Notes: generated from the sequence alone by a model not told the origin. Positions 15,753 to 25,500 are shown, counted from the stretch's first letter. The stretch is DNA of 64,000 nucleotides from Blastopirellula sp. J2-11 (GCF_024584705.1 NZ_CP097384.1:3906001-3970000); one strand, 5' to 3'. Made by a program: numbers and translations.

Positions 15753-17960
15753 GTGCGGACTAATGTTACACTAGATAACATGGGGGCTTTAATCGAATGC
15801 CGATCCGAGGATCCGTTCCGCATTCTCGGCCCGCACAAAGTTGATCACCGGGGTGAGCCTGCGATCGCCGTTCGAGCTTATTTGCCCGAATCAGAGCAAG
15901 CATGGGTTTTCCATCCAGGTCATAATAACTCTTTACCGATGCGGCGGATTCACCCGAGCGGTTTGTTCGAAGCGATTTGCCCAGAGGATGAAGTCATGAA
16001 ATCGGGACAGTATCAATTGCGCACCAGTGACCAGAGCGGCCAGATGAACTCAGTCCGTGATCCCTACGCGTTTCCCTCATTTTTCAGTGATTACGACCTT
16101 TACCTGTTGGGGGAAGGCGCTCACTGGAAATCGTACGACAAATTGGGCGCGCAGATCCGCACCGTCAACGGCGTGACCGGCGTCAACTTCGCCGTCTGGG
16201 CGCCGAACGCCAAAAGCGTCGCCGTCGTGGGCCAGTTCAACAAATGGGATGGCCGCGTCAATCCGATGCGGAAGCTCGCCTCGAGCGGCATCTGGGAAAT
16301 CTTTATTCCCGATCTGAAGCCGGGCGCACAATACAAATTCCGCGTCAATCAACATGACCGGACCGTTGACAAATGCGACCCCTACGCATTCGCCGCCGAA
16401 GTTCCTCCGCGAACTGCGAACATTGTTACTGACCTGTCGGTCCACACGTGGAATGACGGCGACTACATGGCGAAGCGTCGCGAACAAAACCAGCTCGAAC
16501 GCCCGGTTTCGGTCTACGAAGTGCATCTCGGCAGTTGGAAATGGAACGCCGATTCAAAGAACGGCTGGTTTAACTATCGTGATCTGGCCCATCAACTGGT
16601 CGACTATTGCCTGCAGCAGAACTACACCCATATCGAACTGATGCCGGTCTCCGAGCATCCGTTCACCGGCAGTTGGGGCTATCAAGCGGTCGGCTACTTC
16701 GCCGCGACCAGCCGCTACGGCACGCCGGAAGACTTCATGTACTTTGTCGACTATTGCCATCAGCATGGGCTGGGCGTGCTGATCGACTGGGTGCCGGCTC
16801 ACTTCCCCAAAGACGATCACGGCTTGCGTCAGTTCGACGGCACTTCGCTGTACGAACATGAAGATCCCCGCAAGGGGGAGCATCCCGACTGGGGAACGCT
16901 GATCTTTAATTATGGCCGCAACGAGGTCCGCAACTTCCTGACCTCGAACGCGTTGTTCTGGTTTGACAAATTCCACATCGACGGACTTCGCGTCGACGCG
17001 GTCGCTTCGATGCTGTACCTCGACTACAGCCGCAAGCATGACGAGTGGGTGCCGAACGAACATGGCGGACGCGAGAACATCGAAGCGATCTCGTTCCTCC
17101 GCGAGTTCAACGAACAATCGCACCTGCAATACCCAGGCGTTCTGACCATCGCGGAAGAATCGACCTCGTTCGGCGGCGTTTCGCACCCGACCTCGATGGG
17201 CGGCCTCGGCTTCAGCCTGAAGTGGAACATGGGCTGGATGAACGATACGCTCCGCTACATGCGGAAAGATCCGATCCACCGCAAGTTCCATCACGGCGAA
17301 CTGACGTTCAGCTTGATCTATGCGTTCAGCGAAAACTTCTCGCTGCCGCTGTCGCATGACGAAGTGGTGCACGGCAAAGGCTCGCTGCTGGATCAGATGC
17401 CAGGCGACTTGTGGCAACGCTTCGCTAACCTGCGTTTGCTCTATTCGTACATGTGGAGTCATCCCGGCAAGAAGCTGCTGTTCATGGGCGCCGACTTCGG
17501 CCAATGGAACGAATGGAACGCCGACGGTCAGCTGCAATGGGATCTGCTCGAGTGGGAATCGCATAAAGGAATGCAGCAACTGGTCTCTGACCTGAACGCG
17601 ATGTATCAGCACGAAGCGTCCCTCTACGAAGTCGACTTCAAGGGAGAAGGCTTCGAGTGGATCGACTGCGACAACTGGGAAGCCAGCGTCGCCGCCTTCA
17701 TGCGAAAAGCGAAAGACCCGAACGATTTTACGATCGCCGTCTGCAACTTTACGCCGGTCGTCTACCACGATTACCGTATCGGCGTACCGAAGGCCGGCTC
17801 GTACCGCGAGATCTTCAACTCCGACAACTCGCGCTACGCGGGCAGCAACGTGATCAACGTCGACGAGCTCGACTCGGCCCCGATCGGCTGGAACGGACGC
17901 GAGAATTCGATCTCGCTTAACGTCCCGCCTTTAGGCTGCGTGATCTTGAAGCCTTGCTAG
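15753..17960 (+). CDS. glgB: 1,4-alpha-glucan branching enzyme GlgB
   Basis: A 735-residue GH13 enzyme that transfers alpha-1,4 chains to make alpha-1,6 branches in glycogen. It has the N-terminal GlgB domain (DPFRILGPHK), the CBM48 segment (GVNFAVWAPNAKSVAVVGQFN), and the catalytic barrel. The nucleophile is D415 in DGLRVDA, the acid/base Glu lies in TIAEEST, and LSHDEVVHGKG is the fourth conserved region. The GTG at 15753 is supported by an AGGAG site 6-7 bases upstream. The length is normal. A strong terminator follows. No other glycogen gene is nearby. Confidence 0.96.
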   Translation: MRTNVTLDNMGALIECRSEDPFRILGPHKVDHRGEPAIAVRAYLPESEQAWVFHPGHNNSLPMRRIHPSGLFEAICPEDEVMKSGQYQLRTSDQSGQMNSVRDPYAFPSFFSDYDLYLLGEGAHWKSYDKLGAQIRTVNGVTGVNFAVWAPNAKSVAVVGQFNKWDGRVNPMRKLASSGIWEIFIPDLKPGAQYKFRVNQHDRTVDKCDPYAFAAEVPPRTANIVTDLSVHTWNDGDYMAKRREQNQLERPVSVYEVHLGSWKWNADSKNGWFNYRDLAHQLVDYCLQQNYTHIELMPVSEHPFTGSWGYQAVGYFAATSRYGTPEDFMYFVDYCHQHGLGVLIDWVPAHFPKDDHGLRQFDGTSLYEHEDPRKGEHPDWGTLIFNYGRNEVRNFLTSNALFWFDKFHIDGLRVDAVASMLYLDYSRKHDEWVPNEHGGRENIEAISFLREFNEQSHLQYPGVLTIAEESTSFGGVSHPTSMGGLGFSLKWNMGWMNDTLRYMRKDPIHRKFHHGELTFSLIYAFSENFSLPLSHDEVVHGKGSLLDQMPGDLWQRFANLRLLYSYMWSHPGKKLLFMGADFGQWNEWNADGQLQWDLLEWESHKGMQQLVSDLNAMYQHEASLYEVDFKGEGFEWIDCDNWEASVAAFMRKAKDPNDFTIAVCNFTPVVYHDYRIGVPKAGSYREIFNSDNSRYAGSNVINVDELDSAPIGWNGRENSISLNVPPLGCVILKPC

Positions 17961-17980
17961 GCGATTAGTTCGACAATGAG

Positions 17981-18013
17981 AAAGAGAGCCGGTCCTTGCG
18001 ACTGGCTCTCTTT
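17981..18013 (+). terminator. Rho-independent terminator of glgB
   Basis: Stem AAAGAGAGCC (17981-17990) pairs with GGCTCTCTTT (18004-18013) around a 13-base loop and runs into a short T-tract, 20 bp after the glgB stop. Confidence 0.8.
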
Positions 18014-18076
18014 TGGTGCGCGCCGTTGTCATTTCCTCATGGCTTGCAGTGCTGGATTGAAGTTGCGCAATTGCAT

Positions 18077-18259
18077 GGTTGGCCGCGATAGCTCCGCTAT
18101 CGGGGCGGCGCAGCCGTAAGAGGCATCGGTTCCCGGTATGCAGTTCGGGGCCATTTCGTCATTTCAAACGGCGCGGCGACCGCCGCTCTAGGTCCGACCA
18201 CGGCTCGATGCCGCTTACCGACTTCGTCGGCCCCGATAGCGGAGCTATCCGGGCCAACC
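18077..18259. repeat. 183-bp palindrome-ended dispersed repeat, copy B
   Basis: Same length as copy A (7107-7289) but inserted in the opposite orientation, with the same GGTTGGCC...GGCCAACC ends and the same interior blocks. It lies in the spacer between the glgB terminator and the terminator of the convergent chaperone gene, so it disrupts no gene. Confidence 0.85.
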
Positions 18260-18333
18260 AGACGCTGTTTGGCAAAATAGAGCAACGTCAAAACTGGCGG
18301 GCTACAAACATAGGGAACACCACAGTTCAAAAA

Positions 18334-18361
18334 AAGAGCCTGCGATCACTCGCAGGCTCTT
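18334..18361 (-). terminator. Rho-independent terminator of the PpiD/SurA-like gene
   Basis: A perfect 12-base stem (AAGAGCCTGCGA at 18334-18345, TCGCAGGCTCTT at 18350-18361) with a TCAC loop. On the minus strand it is followed by a T-run (the A-run at 18329-18335), 30 bp after the stop of the chaperone gene. Confidence 0.8.
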
Positions 18362-18391
18362 GCTTCTCACTCATGTAGCGCATCGACGATC

Positions 18392-20836
18392 TTAATCGTC
18401 GGCGATCGTTTGCCATTCGACGTTAAACCGCTCAAACAAGTCTTCCTGGACTTGATTCCAGCGAACTTGCGAACGCATTCCTTCGAGGTAAGCGACGCTG
18501 AACGGGAAGTCGCCGTTCATTTCTGACTTCAGTTGATCACGAAGCTCGGCTTCGGTCTTGCGTTCGCCGGTGACCCGGGCGACATACCAGACCGTTTCGT
18601 CGGCGTTGGGAACCACCACCGTGGCGCCGACCGGCGTGGAGAAGATCTTATCGAGCGTCTTAAGACCAGTCTTCTCGACGCCGGGGATCTGAGCCGGGTT
18701 GTACTGGCCCGGTTGGCGAATCTCTTGGTAGTAGGTGATGTTGTCCGCGACAAGCACCGCGTCTTTGACCGGCACGACCTCGTTGAGCGGCGCGTCTCCC
18801 TGGGCGGAAGCGGCGATCTTTTCCGCTTCGGCTTCGGCCAACTTGGCCGCTTGTTGCAACTTCCAGGCTTCGACCACTTGGTCGCGCACCTGATCGAAGG
18901 TAGGCAAAAAGCCTTTTGATTCTGCGGTCTTCCAGAAGACGAACTGTTGATCCGCAGGCATCGAGAACATGCTGGACGACGACGCGCCAGGAAACTCCTG
19001 CGGGCGATAGAGCGGCGATTTGTTGCCGAAGATAAAATCAACGAAACGACGATCGTTACGCTGCAGGCCGCCCTGTTGCGGGTTATAGCTGAATTCGGCA
19101 TGCGTGATCTCACCGTACGGCGATTCCATCGCAGCGATATAGTCCATCATCGGCATCTCGCCATATTCGACGCCGTTCTCTTGGGCGAGCTTCTTCAGAT
19201 CGAGATCGTCAAACGGGGTCCCCTGTTGCTCGTCGGCGTAGAAGTAGTCGTCATATTCACGCTGTAGAATGTCAGAGACTTTTTGCAGTGCGTCTTTCAC
19301 CGCGGCTTGCGCCAACGGGCGAGCCAGCGACGCTTTGATCTGATCTTTCACTTCTTCCAGCGGACGATACTCGACCGGCGCTTCTTCCATCGACGGCTCG
19401 TCGGTCGGCTTCGTTTCGTCTTTGGGCGCCGCCGCGTCTTCCATCGGCTTCATTTCGGCCGGAGCCTCTTTCATCGGTTCCGCCGTTGGTGCAGCATCGT
19501 CCGCAGGCTTTTCGGTTGCCGGTTTCTCTTCCGCAGGTTTGTCCCCTTCGGTCGTCTCTTCTTCTTGGAAGGCGACCAGCATCGCTTCCGAACCGCGGCC
19601 CAGCAGGCTCGATTCTTCCGTAGCCGGCTTTTCGTCAGCAGGCTTCTCTTCCGTGGGAGCTTCCGGCGCCGATTTCTCTTCGGCCGGCTTTTCGGTCGCA
19701 GGCGGAGTTTCGGTCATCGGCTTTTCGACGGCAGGAGCTTCCTTCGCCGGTTCTTCCATCTTGGCTGGTTCTGCGGCTGGCTTGTCGACAGCGGGCTCTG
19801 TCGTCATCGGCTCAGTAGCAGCCGGTTTTTCTTCCATCGCCGGTTCGGTCGCTGGTACGCCCAGCGGCGTTTCGGCGGCGGGGTCCGCGACCGGTTTGCG
19901 ATAGCTGCTGTCTTTATTTTTCTCGTAGTCGGCCGCGATCTGTTCGTCCGTGATCTTGGCCAGTTCGGCTTCCAGGAACTTCTCGTAGTCGGCCTTCACA
20001 AAACCAACCGCAGCTTTATCCAGTTGCAAGAAGCCGGGCTCGCCGGTCCCCGGATTGCGGATCTGATCTCGGTATTGATTGAACAGCTTTTTCAGCTCGG
20101 CTTCGGTCGGCTTCTGCGTCACTTTCGCCAGGTAATCCGCCGTATTGACCGGATAAAGCTGCACGTCGATCGTGCGATTCAAGTTGCGATAGTTGACCCA
20201 AGCCGAAGCAGGCGTCGCCGTGCTAACCCCTTCCAGCAGCAGCCGCTTGGTCTTTTGGACCAACAGCGTTCGTCGGAACATCTCAAACATTTGGTCGTAT
20301 GAAACGCGACCATCGGCGCCCTGCGCCTGATTGAGCAGTTCGGCGTATTGAACGTCAGAAATCACTCCGCCGGTCACCGAGGTCATGAATTCGCGAACCA
20401 TATCATCGCTGATCGCGACGCCCAATCGCTCTCCTTCGAGCGAAAAGAGATGGTCGGAAATAACAGCTTGCGTCGAAACTTCTTCCCGAACCGGACCACC
20501 GGGAGAATTGGGGCCAGATGGGGGCTGATAACGCAAGCCGGAGATCGGCGGAGCCGGCGGATTCGGAAATCCCCCCGCTTCTTGCGTTCGCGCCATCGCC
20601 ATGCCGGTCACCAACGAGACCAGTGTGGCGTCCTGGTTCAACCGATCAATTTCAGGTTTGGTTAGCGGTTGGCCATCGATTTTGACGACGACCTTATCAG
20701 CCGCTTCATAAGCGGCCCGTTGTGGGAAAAATTGTGAAACCACACCCCCGACGGTGAAGACGATCATCAGCAAGACGCCGAAGACAGCCAGCAGGGCTTT
20801 TTGGTTTTTACGGAAGAAATGAAACGGGTTGCGCAT
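18392..20836 (-). CDS. PpiD/SurA-like membrane-anchored periplasmic chaperone with a low-complexity insert
   Basis: An 814-residue protein with one N-terminal membrane helix (ALLAVFGVLLMIVFTVGGVV) after a basic leader, as in PpiD. SurA/PpiD-type helices follow (VVVKIDGQPLTKPEIDRLN, ITDEQIAADYEKN). From about residue 310 to 500 it is dominated by KPA/EKPA/TEKP repeats rich in Ala, Pro, Glu and Lys. Where PpiD has a parvulin PPIase domain none is evident. The C-terminal part (LPTFDQVRDQVVEAW) resembles the chaperone lobe again. It likely assists folding of exported proteins. ATG at 20836 has GGAA upstream; a TTG at 20845 is the alternative. Confidence 0.8.
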   Translation of the reverse strand: MRNPFHFFRKNQKALLAVFGVLLMIVFTVGGVVSQFFPQRAAYEAADKVVVKIDGQPLTKPEIDRLNQDATLVSLVTGMAMARTQEAGGFPNPPAPPISGLRYQPPSGPNSPGGPVREEVSTQAVISDHLFSLEGERLGVAISDDMVREFMTSVTGGVISDVQYAELLNQAQGADGRVSYDQMFEMFRRTLLVQKTKRLLLEGVSTATPASAWVNYRNLNRTIDVQLYPVNTADYLAKVTQKPTEAELKKLFNQYRDQIRNPGTGEPGFLQLDKAAVGFVKADYEKFLEAELAKITDEQIAADYEKNKDSSYRKPVADPAAETPLGVPATEPAMEEKPAATEPMTTEPAVDKPAAEPAKMEEPAKEAPAVEKPMTETPPATEKPAEEKSAPEAPTEEKPADEKPATEESSLLGRGSEAMLVAFQEEETTEGDKPAEEKPATEKPADDAAPTAEPMKEAPAEMKPMEDAAAPKDETKPTDEPSMEEAPVEYRPLEEVKDQIKASLARPLAQAAVKDALQKVSDILQREYDDYFYADEQQGTPFDDLDLKKLAQENGVEYGEMPMMDYIAAMESPYGEITHAEFSYNPQQGGLQRNDRRFVDFIFGNKSPLYRPQEFPGASSSSMFSMPADQQFVFWKTAESKGFLPTFDQVRDQVVEAWKLQQAAKLAEAEAEKIAASAQGDAPLNEVVPVKDAVLVADNITYYQEIRQPGQYNPAQIPGVEKTGLKTLDKIFSTPVGATVVVPNADETVWYVARVTGERKTEAELRDQLKSEMNGDFPFSVAYLEGMRSQVRWNQVQEDLFERFNVEWQTIADD

Positions 20837-21237
20837 GGGTTCCAATCCTTAACACTGACACATTTGGCGCCAGCGTCACCACTTGACATCGCGATACAAG
20901 ACGCATTATTGGTTTGCAGCAGCATCTGCTCGCGGACGAATTCGACCGATTGTAGGGGGACGCGCCCTAAATTCAATCCCAGTCTCGCCTAGCGATGCAC
21001 AAGTTGAACCGAATCCACGGGTCGCGCCAAAGGGAGAAGTCAAAACTTCTCGCCGGGCTCGGCGCTGTTTTTTCGTAATTCGCCCCCCAAGTGCCGGGAA
21101 TTTTGGATACCCGGATTTTAACGAATAACCAACTTCCGAATACGTAACTTAGGAAGACCACGCAATCTGTCAGATATGTAATGACGACAGACGCCTTGCG
21201 CCGCGTAATGCCTTCCCCCACATTGAGAATGACACCC
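20837..21237. other. Divergent promoter region between the chaperone gene and topA
   Basis: About 400 bp with no convincing gene; short frames on both strands lack recognisable features. An in-frame ATG for topA at 21181 lies within it. Confidence 0.45.
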
Positions 21238-24015
21238 ATGGCGAAAGCTGAAAAGCCCACGAAGAACGCACTAGTCATCGTCGAATCTCCGGCGAAAGCG
21301 CGGACGATCTCGAAGTATCTGGGCGCCGGCTATACCGTCGAAGCAAGTATCGGACACGTTCGCGACTTGCCGCACGGCGCCAAAGAACTGCCGGAACAAT
21401 ATAAAAACGAAGAATGGAGCTATCTTGGCGTCAACGTCAACGAAAACTTCGAACCGGTCTACATTGTGCCGGCCGGCAAAAAGGCACAAGTCACCAAGCT
21501 GAAAAAGCTGCTGAAGGAAGCCGACGAGCTTTATCTCGCGACCGACGAAGACCGCGAGGGAGAAGCGATCAGCTGGCATTTGCAAGAGCTATTGCAGCCG
21601 AAAGTTCCAGTTCACCGGTTGGTTTTTCACGAAATCACCAAAGAGGCGATCCTGACGGCCCTCGCCAGCCCGCGACAGATCGACGACGGTTTGGTTCGTG
21701 CACAAGAAACGCGACGCATTCTCGACCGCTTGTACGGGTACGAAGTTTCGCCGCTGCTCTGGTACAAGGTTCGCCCTCGTCTCTCGGCCGGTCGCGTGCA
21801 AAGCGTCGCAGTTCGCTTGATTGTCGAGCGCGAGCGTGAACGGATGGCGTTCCACTCGGCCACCTATTGGGACCTGGTCGGTACGTTCATCGCCGACGGC
21901 AAAAAATTCAACGCCGTGCTGACCGAAGCGGACGGTCAGAAAATTCCGTCCGGCAAAGACTTCGACACGACCAACGGGAAGCTGAAAAACCCCGGCGTGA
22001 TGCTGCTGCTCGACGAAGAGGGCGCCAACGGCCTGCTCGCGCGTCTGCAAAGTGCGCAGTTCTCGGTCGAAACGCTTGAGAACAAACCGTACACCAACAA
22101 ACCGGCGGCCCCGTTCACCACGAGTACGCTGCAACAGGAAGCGAACCGCAAGCTGGGCTTCACCGCGCGGCATACGATGCGAATCGCCCAAAGCCTGTAT
22201 GAAAATGGTCACATCACTTACATGCGTACCGACTCGACCAATCTGGCCGAGGTCGCGATCGATGCGGCTCGTGATCTGGTGAAAAGCGAATATGGGGCCG
22301 ACTATCTGCCCGAGAAGCCGCGCGTTTATGCGTCGAAAGTGAAAAACGCTCAGGAAGCTCACGAAGCGATTCGTCCGGCTGGTCACCCCTTCCAAAAGCC
22401 CGAAGCGCTGAAGGGAACGCTCAACAACGACGAATTTCGCTTGTTCGAGCTCATCTGGAAACGAACGATCGCCAGCCAAATGGCGGACGCTCGCGGCTTT
22501 CGCATTGCGATCACGCTGGCCGGCGGCGGCGCCAAGTTTTATGTGAGCGGCAAAACGATCGAATTCCCTGGATTTTTGCGAGCCTATGTCGAAGGTTCGG
22601 ACGACCCCGATGCCGAACTCGCCGATCGCGAGACCCTGCTGCCGTCGATGAAGCAAGGCCAGCCGGTCGACAAAGACCTTTTCGAACCGAAGAGCCATAC
22701 GACCCAGCCCCCTTCGCGATTTAGCGAAGCGTCGCTGACCCGCTCGTTAGAAGAAATGGGGATCGGTCGCCCGAGTACGTATGCGTCGATTATCGATACG
22801 ATTCTCGATCGCGAATATGTCTTTAAAAAGGGAACGGCGCTCGCGCCCACTTGGCTGGGATTCGCCGTCGCGAAGCTGCTGGAAGAGCATCTTCCCAAGC
22901 TGGTCGACTATCAATTTACCGCGAAGATGGAAGACGATCTCGACGCGATCAGCCGCGGCGAAGCGGAGCAAAACGCGTACTTGCAAGAGTTCTACTTCGG
23001 CCAGAACGAACATGGTTTGAAGGAGACGGTTCAAGGGAAAATCAAAGAAGTCGACGCTCGCGTGGTGAACTCCATCTCACTGGGCAAGCCGGAGAACGGC
23101 GAGTTCCAAGAGGATGTGGTCGTGCGTGTCGGTCGCTATGGGCCGTTCGTCGAGCAAGGGGAACGGCGCGGCAGCATTCCGTCGGATCTGGCCCCAGACG
23201 AAGTGACGCTGACGAAGGCCTTGGAGCTGCTCGAAAAAGCGGCGCTCGGCGATGAACCGCTTGGCTCCGATCCCGAAACGGGACGCCCTGTCTTTATCAA
23301 GACCGGCCGCTTTGGCGATTACGTGCAGCTCGGGTTGTTGGAAACAGACGAAGATTCGAAAGAAAAACCGAAAAACGCTTCGCTGATGAAAGGGATGCAG
23401 GCCGGCGACGTCACGCTGGAAATCGCTTTGAAGCTCCTCTCGCTGCCGCGAGAAGTGGGCGTTCATCCCGAATCAAAAGAGCCGATCATCGCCCAGAACG
23501 GCCGTTTTGGCCCGTATATCAAGTGCGGCTCTGATACGCGATCGCTCGGCGACGTCTCGCCGCTCGATGTGACCCTGGAACAATCGATCACGCTGCTGTC
23601 TCAACCCAAAACCGGCGGACGCGGCCGTGCAGCGCCCAAAGAGCCGATCAAGACCTTCGAGGCCTCGCCGGTCACCGAAGAGCCGATCAAGCTGCTAGAA
23701 GGCCGCTACGGCCCCTATCTGACCGATGGTCAATCGAACGCGTCGCTCCCCAAAGGCGTCACGATCGAAGAAGTAACCTTTGACCAAGCGGTCGCTCTGT
23801 TGGCCGAACGCGCGGCGAAATCGCCCCCCAAGAAGAAAAAGAAAGCGGCCAAAAAGAAGGCGACCGCTAAAAAAGCGACCACCAAAAAGGCCACGGCGAA
23901 AAAAACCGCCAAGAAGAAGACGACCACCAAAAAAGCGACCAAGAAGAAAACGGCTTCCGCTAGCGCTGAAGAAGCGAAACCGAAGAAAGAAAAGCCGATC
24001 AAGGATAAGTGGTAG
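21238..24015 (+). CDS. topA: DNA topoisomerase I with C-terminal repeats and a Lys/Ala tail
   Basis: A 925-residue type IA topoisomerase that relaxes negative supercoils. It has the Toprim start ALVIVESPAKARTISKYLG, the DREGEAISWH acidic motif, and catalytic Y328 in HITYMRTDST. After the core come several topoisomerase C-terminal repeats (VGRYGPFVEQGE, TGRFGDYVQLG, NGRFGPYIKCG, EGRYGPYLTDG) instead of Cys4 zinc ribbons. The last 70 or so residues are almost only Lys, Ala and Thr, like a histone H1 tail, and should bind DNA non-specifically. ATG at 21238 is chosen because it begins the conserved region; ATG at 21181 would add 19 residues. Confidence 0.95.
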   Translation: MAKAEKPTKNALVIVESPAKARTISKYLGAGYTVEASIGHVRDLPHGAKELPEQYKNEEWSYLGVNVNENFEPVYIVPAGKKAQVTKLKKLLKEADELYLATDEDREGEAISWHLQELLQPKVPVHRLVFHEITKEAILTALASPRQIDDGLVRAQETRRILDRLYGYEVSPLLWYKVRPRLSAGRVQSVAVRLIVERERERMAFHSATYWDLVGTFIADGKKFNAVLTEADGQKIPSGKDFDTTNGKLKNPGVMLLLDEEGANGLLARLQSAQFSVETLENKPYTNKPAAPFTTSTLQQEANRKLGFTARHTMRIAQSLYENGHITYMRTDSTNLAEVAIDAARDLVKSEYGADYLPEKPRVYASKVKNAQEAHEAIRPAGHPFQKPEALKGTLNNDEFRLFELIWKRTIASQMADARGFRIAITLAGGGAKFYVSGKTIEFPGFLRAYVEGSDDPDAELADRETLLPSMKQGQPVDKDLFEPKSHTTQPPSRFSEASLTRSLEEMGIGRPSTYASIIDTILDREYVFKKGTALAPTWLGFAVAKLLEEHLPKLVDYQFTAKMEDDLDAISRGEAEQNAYLQEFYFGQNEHGLKETVQGKIKEVDARVVNSISLGKPENGEFQEDVVVRVGRYGPFVEQGERRGSIPSDLAPDEVTLTKALELLEKAALGDEPLGSDPETGRPVFIKTGRFGDYVQLGLLETDEDSKEKPKNASLMKGMQAGDVTLEIALKLLSLPREVGVHPESKEPIIAQNGRFGPYIKCGSDTRSLGDVSPLDVTLEQSITLLSQPKTGGRGRAAPKEPIKTFEASPVTEEPIKLLEGRYGPYLTDGQSNASLPKGVTIEEVTFDQAVALLAERAAKSPPKKKKKAAKKKATAKKATTKKATAKKTAKKKTTTKKATKKKTASASAEEAKPKKEKPIKDKW

Positions 24016-24138
24016 GGAGCAAGTCGCCGCAGTCGACTCGTGCAGTCGCTTCATTTCGTCATCACTCAACGAGCGGTCGAAGAGGGCGAGTCCGCCCAGA
24101 AGTCACTGGAGCGTTTTGCCTAGAATGCTGCCGACGGC

Positions 24139-24243
24139 TTAGTGGTCGCCAACCATAAAGTCGGCCCAACCGCACGGCTTTGATTCCTCGTGCTTTTCCG
24201 GATCATCGATAAAAATACCGCGGCCATGATCGTCCGGATTCAT
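24139..24243 (-). CDS. Possible small protein (34 aa) directly downstream of the bestrophin gene
   Basis: A frame from ATG 24243 encodes MNPDDHGRGIFIDDPEKHEE and ends GWADFMVGDH. It is in the same frame as the bestrophin gene and stays open back to that gene's TAG at 24331-24333, with 29 sense codons between the TAG and this Met but no other start codon. The translation looks protein-like. It may be a separate small protein or an extension made by stop readthrough. No family is recognised. Confidence 0.35.
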   Translation of the reverse strand: MNPDDHGRGIFIDDPEKHEESKPCGWADFMVGDH

Positions 24244-24330
24244 GCCGCGTGAGCCGTTGCTAGAACCTTCGCTGGCGAAGTAGCGATCTTCGCGACGGTC
24301 TGTTTTCGGATAACACGACGCGCGACGCGA

Positions 24331-25287
24331 CTAGAATATCACGCCGTAGCTCTTCTCTGGCTTGGTGGGAAGTTCCGACTCATCGAGCATCTCTTTCAGA
24401 TTCTGCTCAATCGTGACGCTGATGTTTGTCAGCGGCGTATCGCCGGGGCGATTTTCAAACGGGTCTTCCGTTCGTTCACCGATTTGGTCAAGACTTAAGA
24501 AGATGAAATTGATGAGCAACGCGAGCGGAATGTTGAAGATGCCGAGCACTTCGACAAATGCAAACGGGACGAGCGTTCCGTGCAAAAAGACGAACACGCG
24601 TGAAAAGAAGCTGTAGGCCCGGGGAAATGGCGTGTTCTTGATCCTTTCGCTTTTCCCTTGGTGATTGTTGAATTCGGTGAGCGTCTGAGAAAGCTGCACA
24701 AAACGATAATCGGAGAGCCAGCCTCGGCGGTGCGCTTCCAAAAGCTCGCATCCCTGGATCATCAACAGATAGTTCGGCGGATTCTCCTTGCTCAAGACTT
24801 CGTCCGCTTCCGACTCGGAAAGAAACGGACGAATATCGTCGTAGGTATTGGACGTTTCAACCCACTGGTCTTGGATGCGGTTGTACTCATGTCGGCGCCG
24901 CAAGAAGACTCGCAACGCGTGGACAAAGGCGATATGTCGATAGATGAGACGACGCCGCCAAGCGTCAAGCTCCCCGCTAGGATCGCCCTCCGCGGCGAGA
25001 CTCAGGGTCAGCACTTCACGCCCCCAGGCACGGCTGTAATTGACCAACAGGCCCCAGATCTTGCGCGCCTCCCACCAACGATCGTAGGCGCTATTGTTCT
25101 TAAAGCCCAGAAAGATCGCCAGCGCCGTACTAAGCAGCGCAACCGCATTGAACGGTACGCTAAGCTCGCCGATTTCAAGTTCGTGATGCAGTACATACAC
25201 GAGCACCGACAGGATGAAATAGTAGGTGATGCTCTTCCACGTGTAGAAGAGCACCTGACTTAATTTAAGATTTCTATTGACGATCAT
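24331..25287 (-). CDS. Bestrophin-family (UPF0187) membrane protein
   Basis: A 318-residue membrane protein. The N-terminal half has SITYYFILSVLVYVLHHE, then PFNAVALLSTALAIFLGF and the family signature KNNSAYDRWWEARKIWG, which marks bacterial bestrophin-like channels. Two further hydrophobic helices occur near residues 240-275. Bacterial homologues form pentameric ion channels; some have been reported to conduct cations. The C-terminus ends EKSYGVIF. The gene is alone on its strand between topA and acpS. Confidence 0.88.
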   Translation of the reverse strand: MIVNRNLKLSQVLFYTWKSITYYFILSVLVYVLHHELEIGELSVPFNAVALLSTALAIFLGFKNNSAYDRWWEARKIWGLLVNYSRAWGREVLTLSLAAEGDPSGELDAWRRRLIYRHIAFVHALRVFLRRRHEYNRIQDQWVETSNTYDDIRPFLSESEADEVLSKENPPNYLLMIQGCELLEAHRRGWLSDYRFVQLSQTLTEFNNHQGKSERIKNTPFPRAYSFFSRVFVFLHGTLVPFAFVEVLGIFNIPLALLINFIFLSLDQIGERTEDPFENRPGDTPLTNISVTIEQNLKEMLDESELPTKPEKSYGVIF

Positions 25288-25500
25288 CGCGTGAACTCGA
25301 CGGTTGCGGCGAAGGGATGTTAGACCGAATATTTGTCATCCATGATGTCGCTTCAAGTTTTTGCGATGCGCGGAAAAATCCGCCACTGGAAAAGCAGCGC
25401 CGCAGAGATGCTCGCTGGCGAGCGAATCAAGTCGATTCTGTTCTCTGTGTTTGGATGCCGATGTACGGCCTCCTCCACGTAGCATTCGTTCGTAAATGGA

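Noticed and set aside
16554-17768. 404-codon minus-strand frame under glgB
   Set aside because: Shadow frame of glgB; no domain and no ribosome-binding site.
19283-20302. Long + strand frame inside the chaperone gene
   Set aside because: It mirrors the low-complexity and charged part of the minus-strand chaperone and reads as FRR/RRF repeats.
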